Assembly (NCBI GenBank): GCA_030828265.1 | Contig: JAURCW010000046.1 | Location: 1 to 8,399, forward strand | DNA from: Burkholderiales bacterium | GTDB taxonomy: Bacteria; Pseudomonadota; Gammaproteobacteria; Burkholderiales; Burkholderiaceae_A | Direction of reading: 5' to 3' | Length of the DNA: 8,399 nucleotides | Part shown: in pieces, positions 1-6,423 of the stretch | Position numbering within the stretch: position 1 is the stretch's first letter | Layout of the letters: every line of letters begins with the position of its first letter | Notes under the pieces: model-generated | Told to the model about the DNA's origin: nothing | What the model saw: the letters and a program-made list of their open reading frames with translations, nothing else | Database searches by the model: none | Position numbers and translations under genes: made by a program

Positions 1-1076
1 AGGTCCGTTTCTAAAAAGATCTGGCCGTCTGTAATTGAAATAACATTGGTTGGCACGAAGGCCGATACGTCACCCGCCTGGGTTTCAATGATGGGAAGCG
101 CGGTGAGGGACCCTGTTTTTCCTTTAACTTCGCCATTTGTAAACTTCTCAACATACTCCTCGTTGACGCGCGCAGCACGCTCGAGAAGTCGCGAATGCAA
201 ATAAAACACATCGCCAGGGAAGGCCTCGCGGCCGGGGGGGCGACGCAGAAGCAGTGAGACCTGACGGTAGGCAACAGCCTGCTTCGAGAGGTCGTCATAA
301 ACAATGAGTGCGTCCTGCCCTCGGTCGCGGAAATACTCGCCCATGGTGCAACCCGAGTAGGCAGACAAGTACTGCATAGCGGCCGACTCGGAGGCTGAGG
401 CGGCTACAACAATGGTGTAGGCCATGGCACCTGTTTCTTCAAGCTTTCGCACCACGTTAGAGATTGTCGAGGCCTTCTGACCAATCGCCACATAGACGCA
501 GGTCATGTCCTTGCCCTTTTGATTAATGATGGTGTCCACTGCAACAGCCGTTTTACCGGTCTGGCGATCACCAATAATCAGTTCGCGCTGACCACGGCCA
601 ATCGGCACCATGGAGTCGATGGCCTTAAGCCCTGTCTGCACAGGCTGAGATACTGACTTTCGATAGATTACACCCGGGGCCACTTTCTCGATGACGTCTG
701 TTAACTTTGCATTGACCGCACCCTTTCCATCAATCGGCTGACCCAGGGCGTTTACAACACGCCCTATGAGTTCAGGTCCAACGGGAACATCGAGAATGCG
801 GCCGGTTGCTTTAACGACATCGCCTTCTGAAACACCGGTGTACTCGCCAAGGATAACGGCACCCACAGAATCACGTTCAAGGTTAAGCGCAAGACCAAGG
901 GTCTGGTTAGGAAACTCGAGCATTTCGCCCTGCATCACATCAGAAAGGCCATGCACACGACAAATGCCGTCTGTCACCGTTACGACGGTACCCTGGTTGC
1001 GAGTGTCGGCAGACAGGTCAAGCGCCTTGATTTTCGACTTAAGCAACTCGCTAATTTCGGATGGGTTTAATTGCAT
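1..1076 (-). CDS. atpA: F1F0 ATP synthase subunit alpha, 3' end cut by window edge
   Basis: Alpha subunit of the F1 head; three alpha subunits alternate with three beta subunits and bind nucleotide at non-catalytic sites. The frame is open from the ATG at 1076 to the left edge, giving the first 358 codons of a protein usually about 510 residues long. The N-terminus [20 protein letters not shown] and the beta-barrel segment (residues about 25-95, ending near [14 protein letters not shown]) are typical of the family. The Walker A motif GDRQTGKT is at residues 169-176, the same numbering as E. coli, with K175 as the phosphate-binding lysine. YIYDD-like Walker B (here [17 protein letters not shown]) and the stretch [20 protein letters not shown] follow. 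The arginine finger (R373 in E. coli) lies beyond the edge and cannot be checked. The start is supported by AGGAG five bases upstream, overlapping the atpH stop; the gap to atpH is 8 bases. Identification is essentially certain. Confidence 0.98.
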   Translation of the reverse strand, partial: MQLNPSEISELLKSKIKALDLSADTRNQGTVVTVTDGICRVHGLSDVMQGEMLEFPNQTLGLALNLERDSVGAVILGEYTGVSEGDVVKATGRILDVPVGPELIGRVVNALGQPIDGKGAVNAKLTDVIEKVAPGVIYRKSVSQPVQTGLKAIDSMVPIGRGQRELIIGDRQTGKTAVAVDTIINQKGKDMTCVYVAIGQKASTISNVVRKLEETGAMAYTIVVAASASESAAMQYLSAYSGCTMGEYFRDRGQDALIVYDDLSKQAVAYRQVSLLLRRPPGREAFPGDVFYLHSRLLERAARVNEEYVEKFTNGEVKGKTGSLTALPIIETQAGDVSAFVPTNVISITDGQIFLETD

Positions 1077-1084
1077 GAAAACTC

Positions 1085-1627
1085 CTAGTTCAAAAGGGCC
1101 GCGGTCATTTTTGAAAGCTTTTCACGAACAGAGGCATCGATGACTTCATCCCCTACCGAGATACGAACCCCGCCAATGAGCTCGGGGTTCACCGTGACAG
1201 AAAGCTTAATATCTGACCCGTATTTGGATTTGAGTAACTGAGAAATGCTTGCGGATTGCGCTTGAGTAAGCTCAAATGCAGACTCCACGCAGGCCGATAG
1301 TTCATGGGCTGCGCTACTCACGAGCTCACTGAACTGATGATAAATTTCAGGAAGGAGGCTTAAACGCTCATTTTGTGCAAGCATTTTGAGGAGAGACTCT
1401 TGCTCGGGGTTTGGCTTTCCAGCAACCGATGCAATAAGCTCAATGGACTGGGTAATAGTAATGCCAGGAAGCATAAAAGCCTTCTGAGCGTCGGGATTTT
1501 TAGCGACCTCGGCAGCCTGCTCGAGGAATAGTGTCCAGGATTTCAGTGACTCGGGTGCTTTGTCCTCACGAGCCACTGCAAAAGCTGCCTCAGCGTAAGG
1601 CCTAGAGATGGTGGCAAGCTCTGCCAT
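1085..1627 (-). CDS. atpH: F1F0 ATP synthase subunit delta
   Basis: Delta subunit, which sits on top of F1 and ties the alpha3beta3 head to the b-subunit stator stalk. The product has 180 residues, the normal family length (about 178). The N-terminus [20 protein letters not shown] matches the start of the six-helix N-terminal domain, which binds the alpha N-termini. The C-terminal portion (about residues 140-180) has the expected form [20 protein letters not shown] followed by a final helix ending TAALLN; this part contacts subunit b. No transmembrane segment is present, as expected for a peripheral stalk protein. The ATG at 1627 lies 2 bases after the atpF stop, so translation is probably coupled; a GGAG lies about 11 bases upstream inside the end of atpF. 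Confidence 0.97.
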   Translation of the reverse strand: MAELATISRPYAEAAFAVAREDKAPESLKSWTLFLEQAAEVAKNPDAQKAFMLPGITITQSIELIASVAGKPNPEQESLLKMLAQNERLSLLPEIYHQFSELVSSAAHELSACVESAFELTQAQSASISQLLKSKYGSDIKLSVTVNPELIGGVRISVGDEVIDASVREKLSKMTAALLN

Positions 1628-1629
1628 AG

Positions 1630-2103
1630 CTACTTCATCTCCGACTGTAGGTTAGAGAGCAGGTCGGCATGAGCCTTAGCGTCTACTTCGCGTCGAAGGA
1701 TCTGACTGGCACCGGCCACTGCCAAGGTGGCCACCTCAGCCCGAAGCGCCTCTTTTGCAGCCTCGGCAGCCGTTTGTGCCTCAGCCTCGGCAAGCTTCCT
1801 CGCCTGAGCGATGATCTGAGAGGCTTCGGCTCTTGCCTGTTCAATGATTGAGACAGCCTGTTGCTCCGCATTGAGTCTTAGTTCGGCTACGGAGTCACGC
1901 GCCTTCGTCATCTCTTCTGCGGCTCGCTTTTCAGCAACAACCAAGTCCACGTGAGCCTTCTCCGCCGCAGCAAGACCATCCGAGATTTTCTTCGCCCGTT
2001 CATCAAGAGCCCTAATAATCGGTGGCCAGACGAACTTCATCGTGAACCAGCCGAGAATAAAGAAAACCACCAGCTGTGCAAACAACGTCGCATTAATGTT
2101 CAC
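1630..2103 (-). CDS. atpF: F1F0 ATP synthase subunit b (GTG start)
   Basis: Subunit b forms the dimeric peripheral stalk: an N-terminal membrane anchor in F0 and a long cytoplasmic coiled coil reaching subunit delta. The product has 157 residues. One transmembrane helix spans about residues 5-27 (ATLFAQLVVFFILGWFTMKF), followed by the conserved WPPIIRALDERAKKISDGLA hinge region and then an alanine/glutamate-rich helix without prolines to about residue 140. The C-terminus (GASQILRREVDAKAHADLL) is the delta-binding end. The start codon is GTG at 2103. AGGA at 2111-2114 sits 7 bases before it, and the resulting N-terminus MNINATLFAQ fits betaproteobacterial homologues. A nearby ATG at 2106-2108 is in another frame and hits a stop after two codons. 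A 110-base spacer with a hairpin separates the gene from atpE. Confidence 0.97.
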   Translation of the reverse strand: MNINATLFAQLVVFFILGWFTMKFVWPPIIRALDERAKKISDGLAAAEKAHVDLVVAEKRAAEEMTKARDSVAELRLNAEQQAVSIIEQARAEASQIIAQARKLAEAEAQTAAEAAKEALRAEVATLAVAGASQILRREVDAKAHADLLSNLQSEMK

Positions 2104-2163
2104 AGCATCTTCCTAAAAAATAAGACTGGTCGAGACAAAGCCACGACCGTAAAGCCGCCCAAC

Positions 2164-2185
2164 GCGGTGCATGCACCATGCACGC
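2164..2185 (-). repeat. Hairpin in the atpE-atpF spacer
   Basis: In the minus-strand RNA, GCGUGCAU (from 2178-2185) can pair with AUGCACCGC (from 2164-2172), giving eight base pairs with a single bulged C and a five-base loop GGUGC. The same stretch contains the perfect 12-base palindrome GGTGCATGCACC at 2166-2177, so two alternative folds compete. It begins about 28 bases after the atpE stop and is not followed by a U-run, so it is unlikely to be a terminator. A role as a processing or mRNA-stability element between the c and b genes is inference. Confidence 0.55.
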
Positions 2186-2213
2186 AACGTGAGCCCCATC
2201 GAATTTTCAGGAC

Positions 2214-2514
<301 letters not shown>

Positions 2515-3363
2515 TTAATGATGATCGTGGGCTTGTCCAACATAGACCAAGGTGAGCATCATAAAAATAAAGGCCTGCAAAGTAATAATTAAAATATGAA
2601 AAAGGGCCCAGGCAGTTCCCGCTAAGACGTGCCCAATAAAGCCAAGTGCTGTTGCTGTGCCACCGAGAAGTGCAATAAGAACAAACAGCAATTCACCCGC
2701 GAACATATTCCCGAAAAGCCGCAGCCCATGGGAGACTGTCTTCGCCAAAAATTCAATAAGTTGCATCGCAAGGTTGATTGGCCAAAGAACAAAATGATTT
2801 CCAAAGGGGGCTGTAAACAGCTCGTGCAGCCAGCCTGCTAGCCCTTTTATTTTCACGTTGTAATACAGGCACATCAAAAGAACGGCAATTGACATACCAA
2901 GGGGAATATTGACGTCCGCTGTGGGGACAACTCTCATGTAGGCATGTCCGGGGTCAACGCCCGACGCAGAAAGACCCGCAGCCCATAAAGCAGGAATCAA
3001 ATCGACCGGAACGAGATCCATCAGGTTAAGAAGAAAGACCCAAATGAAAACGGTAAGTGCAAGAGGCGCAACGAACTTACGTGATGTTTCGCTGTGAATG
3101 ACACCCTTTGATTGGTTATCGACCATTTCAACCAGTATCTCGATAAGCGCCTGAAAACGACCTGGTACATGAGAAGTTGCATTACGAGCAGCACGATGAA
3201 GGATGAAGACCGTAAGTATTCCTAGCCCGAACGACCAGAAAACTGAATCAAGATTAATGAGGCTGAAGTCAATAATGTTGGCCTGGGCTTCACCGGTTTG
3301 GTTCAGATTCGTCAGGTGGTGAACAACGTATTCGGACGAAGTAGGTGCGCTGCCAGTTGCCAT
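2515..3363 (-). CDS. atpB: F1F0 ATP synthase subunit a
   Basis: Subunit a is the membrane stator that forms the two proton half-channels against the c-ring. The product has 282 residues and is strongly hydrophobic, with membrane segments at roughly residues 40-57, 97-121, 155-170, 190-210, 217-240 and 250-277. The hallmark motif SHGLRLFGNMFAGELLFVLIA is at 211-231, with the essential arginine at R215 (equivalent to E. coli R210) and E224 downstream; Q263 lies in the last helix (ITLQAFIFMMLTLVYVGQAH). The cytoplasmic motif PGRFQALIEILVEMVDNQSK (67-86) and the segment VVPTADVNIPLGMSIAV (145-161) are family landmarks. The C-terminus ends in a histidine-rich tail HDHH. ATG at 3363; only 17 bases separate it from the atpI stop, with a modest AAAGG about 11 bases upstream. 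Confidence 0.98.
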   Translation of the reverse strand: MATGSAPTSSEYVVHHLTNLNQTGEAQANIIDFSLINLDSVFWSFGLGILTVFILHRAARNATSHVPGRFQALIEILVEMVDNQSKGVIHSETSRKFVAPLALTVFIWVFLLNLMDLVPVDLIPALWAAGLSASGVDPGHAYMRVVPTADVNIPLGMSIAVLLMCLYYNVKIKGLAGWLHELFTAPFGNHFVLWPINLAMQLIEFLAKTVSHGLRLFGNMFAGELLFVLIALLGGTATALGFIGHVLAGTAWALFHILIITLQAFIFMMLTLVYVGQAHDHH

Positions 3364-3380
3364 ATAAACGAGGACCTTTC

Positions 3381-3833
3381 TTATCTCGGCGTGAGGCCGG
3401 CGGACTGAGACGTAATGACTTCCACTCGTTGATTAAAGTCTCGCTGACTTAGAACACGGAAGGCCGCGAAACTTGAAACGAATGGAACCAGATAAATGGC
3501 TGTAAGCGCTAAGCAAAGACCCGATAAAAACCCAGGCCAATGAATAGGTGCAAAGACCGCGACGGACATGCCCAAGAGGGCACAGGTGAGCAGGAGTTTA
3601 AAAAAGTAGGCAACGAGCACTGAGAATGACTCCGAGACCTTGTTCGCAGAAACGCCAAGCGAAAGGCGCCTAAACTGCATCCATAGGACCATAAGCATAT
3701 TGGCAATCCATACTGAGCCGCCGCTCGCTAGAGCGGAGATGCTGGCCTCTCCTGAGCTGTCCAATAGGAACATGCCACCAGCTACGCCAATCACAACAAG
3801 GCCCTGAGCTGCAAGAAATAGCTCTAAAATCAA
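3381..3833 (-). CDS. atpI: ATP synthase accessory protein I (TTG start)
   Basis: Small membrane protein encoded first in many atp operons. In other bacteria AtpI has been implicated in c-ring assembly and in magnesium or calcium transport, and it is usually dispensable. The product has 150 residues with four predicted membrane helices at about 3-24, 31-52, 70-97 and 99-124, then a short polar C-terminal tail (QRDFNQRVEVITSQSAGLTPR). The pattern ISALASGGSVWIANMLMVLW followed by a third helix containing FFKLLLTCALLGMSV fits the ATP-synt_I family. Position immediately before atpB supports the call more than sequence conservation, which is low in this family. The start is TTG at 3833: AAGGA sits seven bases upstream, no ATG or GTG occurs in frame between it and the upstream stop, and a later start would cut the first helix. 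The weak start codon fits low expression. Confidence 0.85.
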   Translation of the reverse strand: MILELFLAAQGLVVIGVAGGMFLLDSSGEASISALASGGSVWIANMLMVLWMQFRRLSLGVSANKVSESFSVLVAYFFKLLLTCALLGMSVAVFAPIHWPGFLSGLCLALTAIYLVPFVSSFAAFRVLSQRDFNQRVEVITSQSAGLTPR

Positions 3834-3840
3834 TGCGTCG

Positions 3841-3845
3841 TCCTT
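3841..3845 (-). promoter_or_regulatory. Ribosome binding site that sets the atpI TTG start
   Basis: On the minus strand TTAAGGA is followed after seven bases (CGACGCA) by TTG at 3833. The ideal spacing is the main reason for choosing this non-ATG start. Confidence 0.7.
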
Positions 3846-3913
3846 AACTGTTCCAAGGGGGGCTATCGAGTCTCCATGTCTGAAGCTCTACACTAGGGAG
3901 AACCCGACCCGAG

Positions 3914-3942
3914 AGTGTAAGTCGATCGGCCGAACCTGTCAA
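3914..3942 (-). promoter_or_regulatory. Sigma70-type promoter of the atp operon
   Basis: The minus strand reads TTGACA (3937-3942, perfect -35 consensus), a 17-base spacer, then TACACT (3914-3919, four of six matches to TATAAT). Transcription would start near 3907, leaving a leader of about 75 bases before atpI. It lies in the only gap between parB and the atp genes, 20 bases after the parB stop. This is the best promoter-like match I noticed in the gaps between genes. Confidence 0.75.
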
Positions 3943-3962
3943 AGCCAAACACCTTGGCAAAG

Positions 3963-4886
3963 TCACTCAAAATGATCCCGTTCACCAGCAATCTGAAGGC
4001 GGTCCAAGAAGCCATTGAGCTCCTCCATGGAAGCGAAGCTCAGACGCAGCTCAGCACCCTTTCTTTTTGAAAGTAGAACGGCCGGCAGACCCAAGGACTC
4101 CGCCAATCGGTTTTGCATGCTCAGCCAGTCCGAGGACAGCCGTGCCGGTTTTTCTTTTTGTTGGTGCTTACTATCGTGAGAAGCAATTTCTGGAAACTGG
4201 AAGCCAAGAAGTTTGACGCGCTGCTCCACCTCTCGCACCGACAAAGCCTCCAGTTCGATCGTCTTTAAAAGTGCGCGCTGGGCAGACTCAGGAAGGCTAA
4301 GCATGGCCCGTGCATGACCTGCCTCAATCGCCCCCTGGGTTAGCGCTTTCTGAACCAATGGTGTGCACTGCAAAAGGCGCAAGAGATTCGTGATGGCCGA
4401 GCGGGAGCGGCCGAGTATTTCGGAGGCCTGTTCATGCGTCAGTTTGAACTCCTCAATGAGCCGCTCTATGCCCCGGGCCTCTTCAAGAGCATTAAGATCT
4501 TCACGCTGCAGGTTTTCAACCAGCGCCATGGCAAGCGCAGCTTTATCATCCACGTCATGCACATAGACGGGAATTTCCGAGAGGCCCGCCAACTTGGATG
4601 CCCGATACCGTCGCTCACCCGCAATAATTTCGTACATCCCACTACCCTTGAGAGGCCTTACCGCAATGGGTTGAATAAGGCCCTGAGCCTTAATCGATTC
4701 GGCCAGTTCAGTAATGGCCTCTTCGGTAAAAACCTGACGAGGCTGGTAGCGTCCGGGCTGCAATTGCGTCAGAGCAAGAGTCTGGCTGCTGGCAGTCGTT
4801 ACCTCGTCCATCGGGTTTGACCCGCCAAGCAGGGCCTCAAGGCCACGACCGAGGCCACGTTTTTTTGTTGATTTTGGAGTGCCCAT
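3963..4886 (-). CDS. parB: Chromosome partitioning protein ParB (CTP-dependent clamp)
   Basis: ParB binds parS, loads as a CTP-dependent sliding clamp, spreads along neighbouring DNA, and stimulates the ParA ATPase to segregate origins. The product has 307 residues. The basic N-terminus with GLGRGLEALLGG (residues 11-22) is the ParA-interacting tail. The nucleotide-binding domain follows: QLQPGRYQPRQVF (41-53), SIKAQGLIQPIAVRP (64-78), the C-motif GERRYRA (90-96) and ENLQREDL (124-131). A helix-turn-helix lies at about 149-170 (LTHEQASEILGRSRSAITNL), with AGHARAMLSLP just after. A charged linker (about 236-250) leads to the C-terminal dimerisation domain. I chose ATG at 4886 because AAGGA is seven bases upstream; a TTG at 4904 would add six residues but has no such site. 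It begins 25 bases after the parA stop. Confidence 0.97.
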   Translation of the reverse strand: MGTPKSTKKRGLGRGLEALLGGSNPMDEVTTASSQTLALTQLQPGRYQPRQVFTEEAITELAESIKAQGLIQPIAVRPLKGSGMYEIIAGERRYRASKLAGLSEIPVYVHDVDDKAALAMALVENLQREDLNALEEARGIERLIEEFKLTHEQASEILGRSRSAITNLLRLLQCTPLVQKALTQGAIEAGHARAMLSLPESAQRALLKTIELEALSVREVEQRVKLLGFQFPEIASHDSKHQQKEKPARLSSDWLSMQNRLAESLGLPAVLLSKRKGAELRLSFASMEELNGFLDRLQIAGERDHFE

Positions 4887-4893
4887 TAAGAAG

Positions 4894-4898
4894 TCCTT
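4894..4898 (-). promoter_or_regulatory. Ribosome binding site that sets the parB start
   Basis: AAGGA on the minus strand lies seven bases before the ATG at 4886. It falls inside the stretch a TTG start at 4904 would translate, which argues against the longer form. Confidence 0.65.
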
Positions 4899-4911
4899 GT
4901 ACAAAAGTGAT

Positions 4912-5703
4912 TTAGGCCTGAGCTACCCGCTGGGGGGCAAGCTTCAGCCGATCGATGAGTTCTTGTGCAAAGGCACGGTAGGCCACCGCCCCCCGGGAGG
5001 AGGGGTCGTAAGCAAGTACCGACTGACCATGGCTTGGCGCCTCTGCGAGCCGAACGTTTCGAGGAATAACTGTGTTAAAGACACGGTCCCCAAAGTGTTT
5101 AAGTAATTGATCGCTTACCTGCTGAGAGAGCGTCATACGGGGATCAAACATAACCCGTAAAAGACCAATGATTTTGAGGTCTTTATTAAGCCCCCCGTGA
5201 ACCCGTTTTATTGAATTAACCAAATCCGAGAGACCTTCAAGGGCAAAGTACTCGCATTGCATCGGAATAACTACGCCATGTGCGGCGCAAAGGCCGTTTA
5301 ATGTAAGGAGAGAAAGTGAAGGGGGACAGTCAATCAAGATAACGTCGTAATCCGAGGCGACTGTTCGAAGGGCATCCCGAAGACGGTGCTCACGCCGCTC
5401 GATGGAAACGAGCTCGACCTCTGCCCCAGCAAGTTCTCGATTCGCGGGCAGAAGGTCGTAACCCGCAGGGCTACGAATAAGGCTGCTTTTTAAGTCCGAC
5501 AAGCCCAACAAAACCGGATAAACCGACTGCTCCACCTCGGCCTTATCCACGCCGCTGCCCATCGTTGCATTACCCTGAGGGTCGAGGTCGACAAGGAGTG
5601 TTCGACAGTCAAGACTGGTTAATGAGGCGGCAAGGTTGACTGCGGTCGTGGTCTTACCGACACCACCCTTTTGATTTGCAATGCAGAAAACCTGCGCTAG
5701 CAT
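4912..5703 (-). CDS. parA: Chromosome partitioning ATPase ParA (Soj family)
   Basis: ParA is a deviant-Walker ATPase that dimerises on ATP, binds DNA non-specifically and is released by ParB, moving origins apart. The product has 263 residues, normal for the chromosomal family with no N-terminal DNA-binding domain. The deviant Walker A motif KGGVGKTTT is at residues 12-20, with signature lysine K12 and K17. The switch region VDLDPQGNAT is at 38-47 and Walker B VILIDCPPS at 121-129 with D125. YDLLPANRELAGAEVEL and the C-terminal RLAEAPSHGQSVLAYDPSSRGA segment are also typical. The frame stays open upstream for 55 more codons, but those overlap rsmG and are not ParA-like. The ATG at 5703 has two AAGGA copies at spacings of 5 and 9 bases. 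It overlaps the rsmG stop by 7 bases, implying translational coupling. Confidence 0.97.
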   Translation of the reverse strand: MLAQVFCIANQKGGVGKTTTAVNLAASLTSLDCRTLLVDLDPQGNATMGSGVDKAEVEQSVYPVLLGLSDLKSSLIRSPAGYDLLPANRELAGAEVELVSIERREHRLRDALRTVASDYDVILIDCPPSLSLLTLNGLCAAHGVVIPMQCEYFALEGLSDLVNSIKRVHGGLNKDLKIIGLLRVMFDPRMTLSQQVSDQLLKHFGDRVFNTVIPRNVRLAEAPSHGQSVLAYDPSSRGAVAYRAFAQELIDRLKLAPQRVAQA

Positions 5704-6419
5704 GCGATTCCTTCCTTTGAAAGCCAGACCAAATGAGATGCCTCCTGGCCTGGCATGTAAACCGGCGTAATTCTTGAAAGTCGCACGCCCACCAACGGGT
5801 CCGTGTGAACATAATGATCTTTGGAAAGGCCGGTCACCCGATGAAGCTGGCCCGCTAAGTAAAGCCACATTCCTTTCGGAATAAGCAAATGCTGAGTCCA
5901 GTTAATGAAGTCACCTAAACTCGCAAAGGCGCGGCTCGACACAATTTGATAGGGCATGTCCGACTGAACCCGCCGAACGTCATCCTCAATAACAGCAACC
6001 CTCGAGTCGAGCTCAAGTTGGTGCACAACTCGACGTAAAAAGGCTGCTTTTTTGCCCACCTTTTCAACCAGGGTAATGTGAAGCAGAGGCCCCCCCATAA
6101 TGGCCCAGGGAATGGCAGGCACCCCAGCACCCGAACCCACGTCCATTATTCGCAATGGATGGTCTGGCGAAGCATTATCAATAGGGTCTCTTGGAAAATG
6201 CCTAAAAGTTAAAACAGGCTCCACTAAGTGACGTCGGACCTGCTCTTGAAGGTCCCGTATTGCTGTTAGGTTGTGCACATGATTCCAGCTGCGAAGAGTC
6301 ATTAAGAACTCGACCAGAGCCTGCCTGCATCCGGGCTCGAGCACATAACCCAGTTGACGATCAAGACCCACCCCGATGTCCTTGGCTTCGTCCTCGCGAG
6401 ACATCGTCATCTGTTGCAT
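5697..6419 (-). CDS. rsmG: 16S rRNA (guanine527-N7)-methyltransferase RsmG
   Basis: RsmG (GidB) uses S-adenosylmethionine to methylate N7 of G527 in the 530 loop of 16S rRNA; loss in other bacteria gives low-level streptomycin resistance. With the ATG at 6419 the product has 240 residues, longer than the 207 of E. coli, partly through an insert (PRDPIDNASPDHP, about 76-88). LRSWNHVHNLTAIRD (42-56) is the family N-terminal signature, DVGSGAGVPAIPWAI (93-107) the SAM-binding loop, GKKAAFLRRVVHQL (122-135) the helix after it, and SRAFASLGDFINW (162-174) the active-site region. Three spots differ from the form I remember: HLVEP for HxLDS, LVEK for L-D-S, and YLAGQ for the usual K-G-Q. The start is uncertain: TTG at 6434 would overlap mnmG by 11 bases, and ATGs at 6410 and 6404 are also in frame; none has a good ribosome site. 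The 6419 ATG begins 4 bases after the mnmG stop, suiting reinitiation. Confidence 0.93.
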   Translation of the reverse strand: MQQMTMSREDEAKDIGVGLDRQLGYVLEPGCRQALVEFLMTLRSWNHVHNLTAIRDLQEQVRRHLVEPVLTFRHFPRDPIDNASPDHPLRIMDVGSGAGVPAIPWAIMGGPLLHITLVEKVGKKAAFLRRVVHQLELDSRVAVIEDDVRRVQSDMPYQIVSSRAFASLGDFINWTQHLLIPKGMWLYLAGQLHRVTGLSKDHYVHTDPLVGVRLSRITPVYMPGQEASHLVWLSKEGIAC

Positions 6420-6423
6420 GGGT

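Noticed and set aside
11..304. 97-codon minus-strand open frame at the left edge
   Set aside because: It is an alternative frame of atpA, whose true frame is open through the same bases with intact family sequence.
1945..1958. CACGTG core in atpF as a second parS site
   Set aside because: Only the central hexamer matches; the flanking TGTTT and AAACA arms are absent.
2101..2108. ATG-CTG-TGA mini-ORF overlapping the atpF GTG
   Set aside because: The ATG is only two bases from the AGGA motif, too close for initiation, whereas the GTG is correctly spaced at seven. The overlap looks incidental.
3944..3958. Stem-loop GCCAA-loop-TTGGC just after the parB stop as a terminator
   Set aside because: The stem has only five base pairs with two G-C-rich positions, and just three U residues follow before the -35 of the atp promoter. 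Too weak to call an intrinsic terminator.
5543..5551. TTATCCACG, one mismatch from a DnaA box
   Set aside because: Single copy inside conserved parA coding sequence (GVDKAE), with no neighbouring boxes or A/T-rich unwinding region. Likely chance.
6267..6275. TTGTGCACA as a possible DnaA box
   Set aside because: Isolated, inside rsmG coding sequence, and not an exact match to the consensus; no origin features around it.
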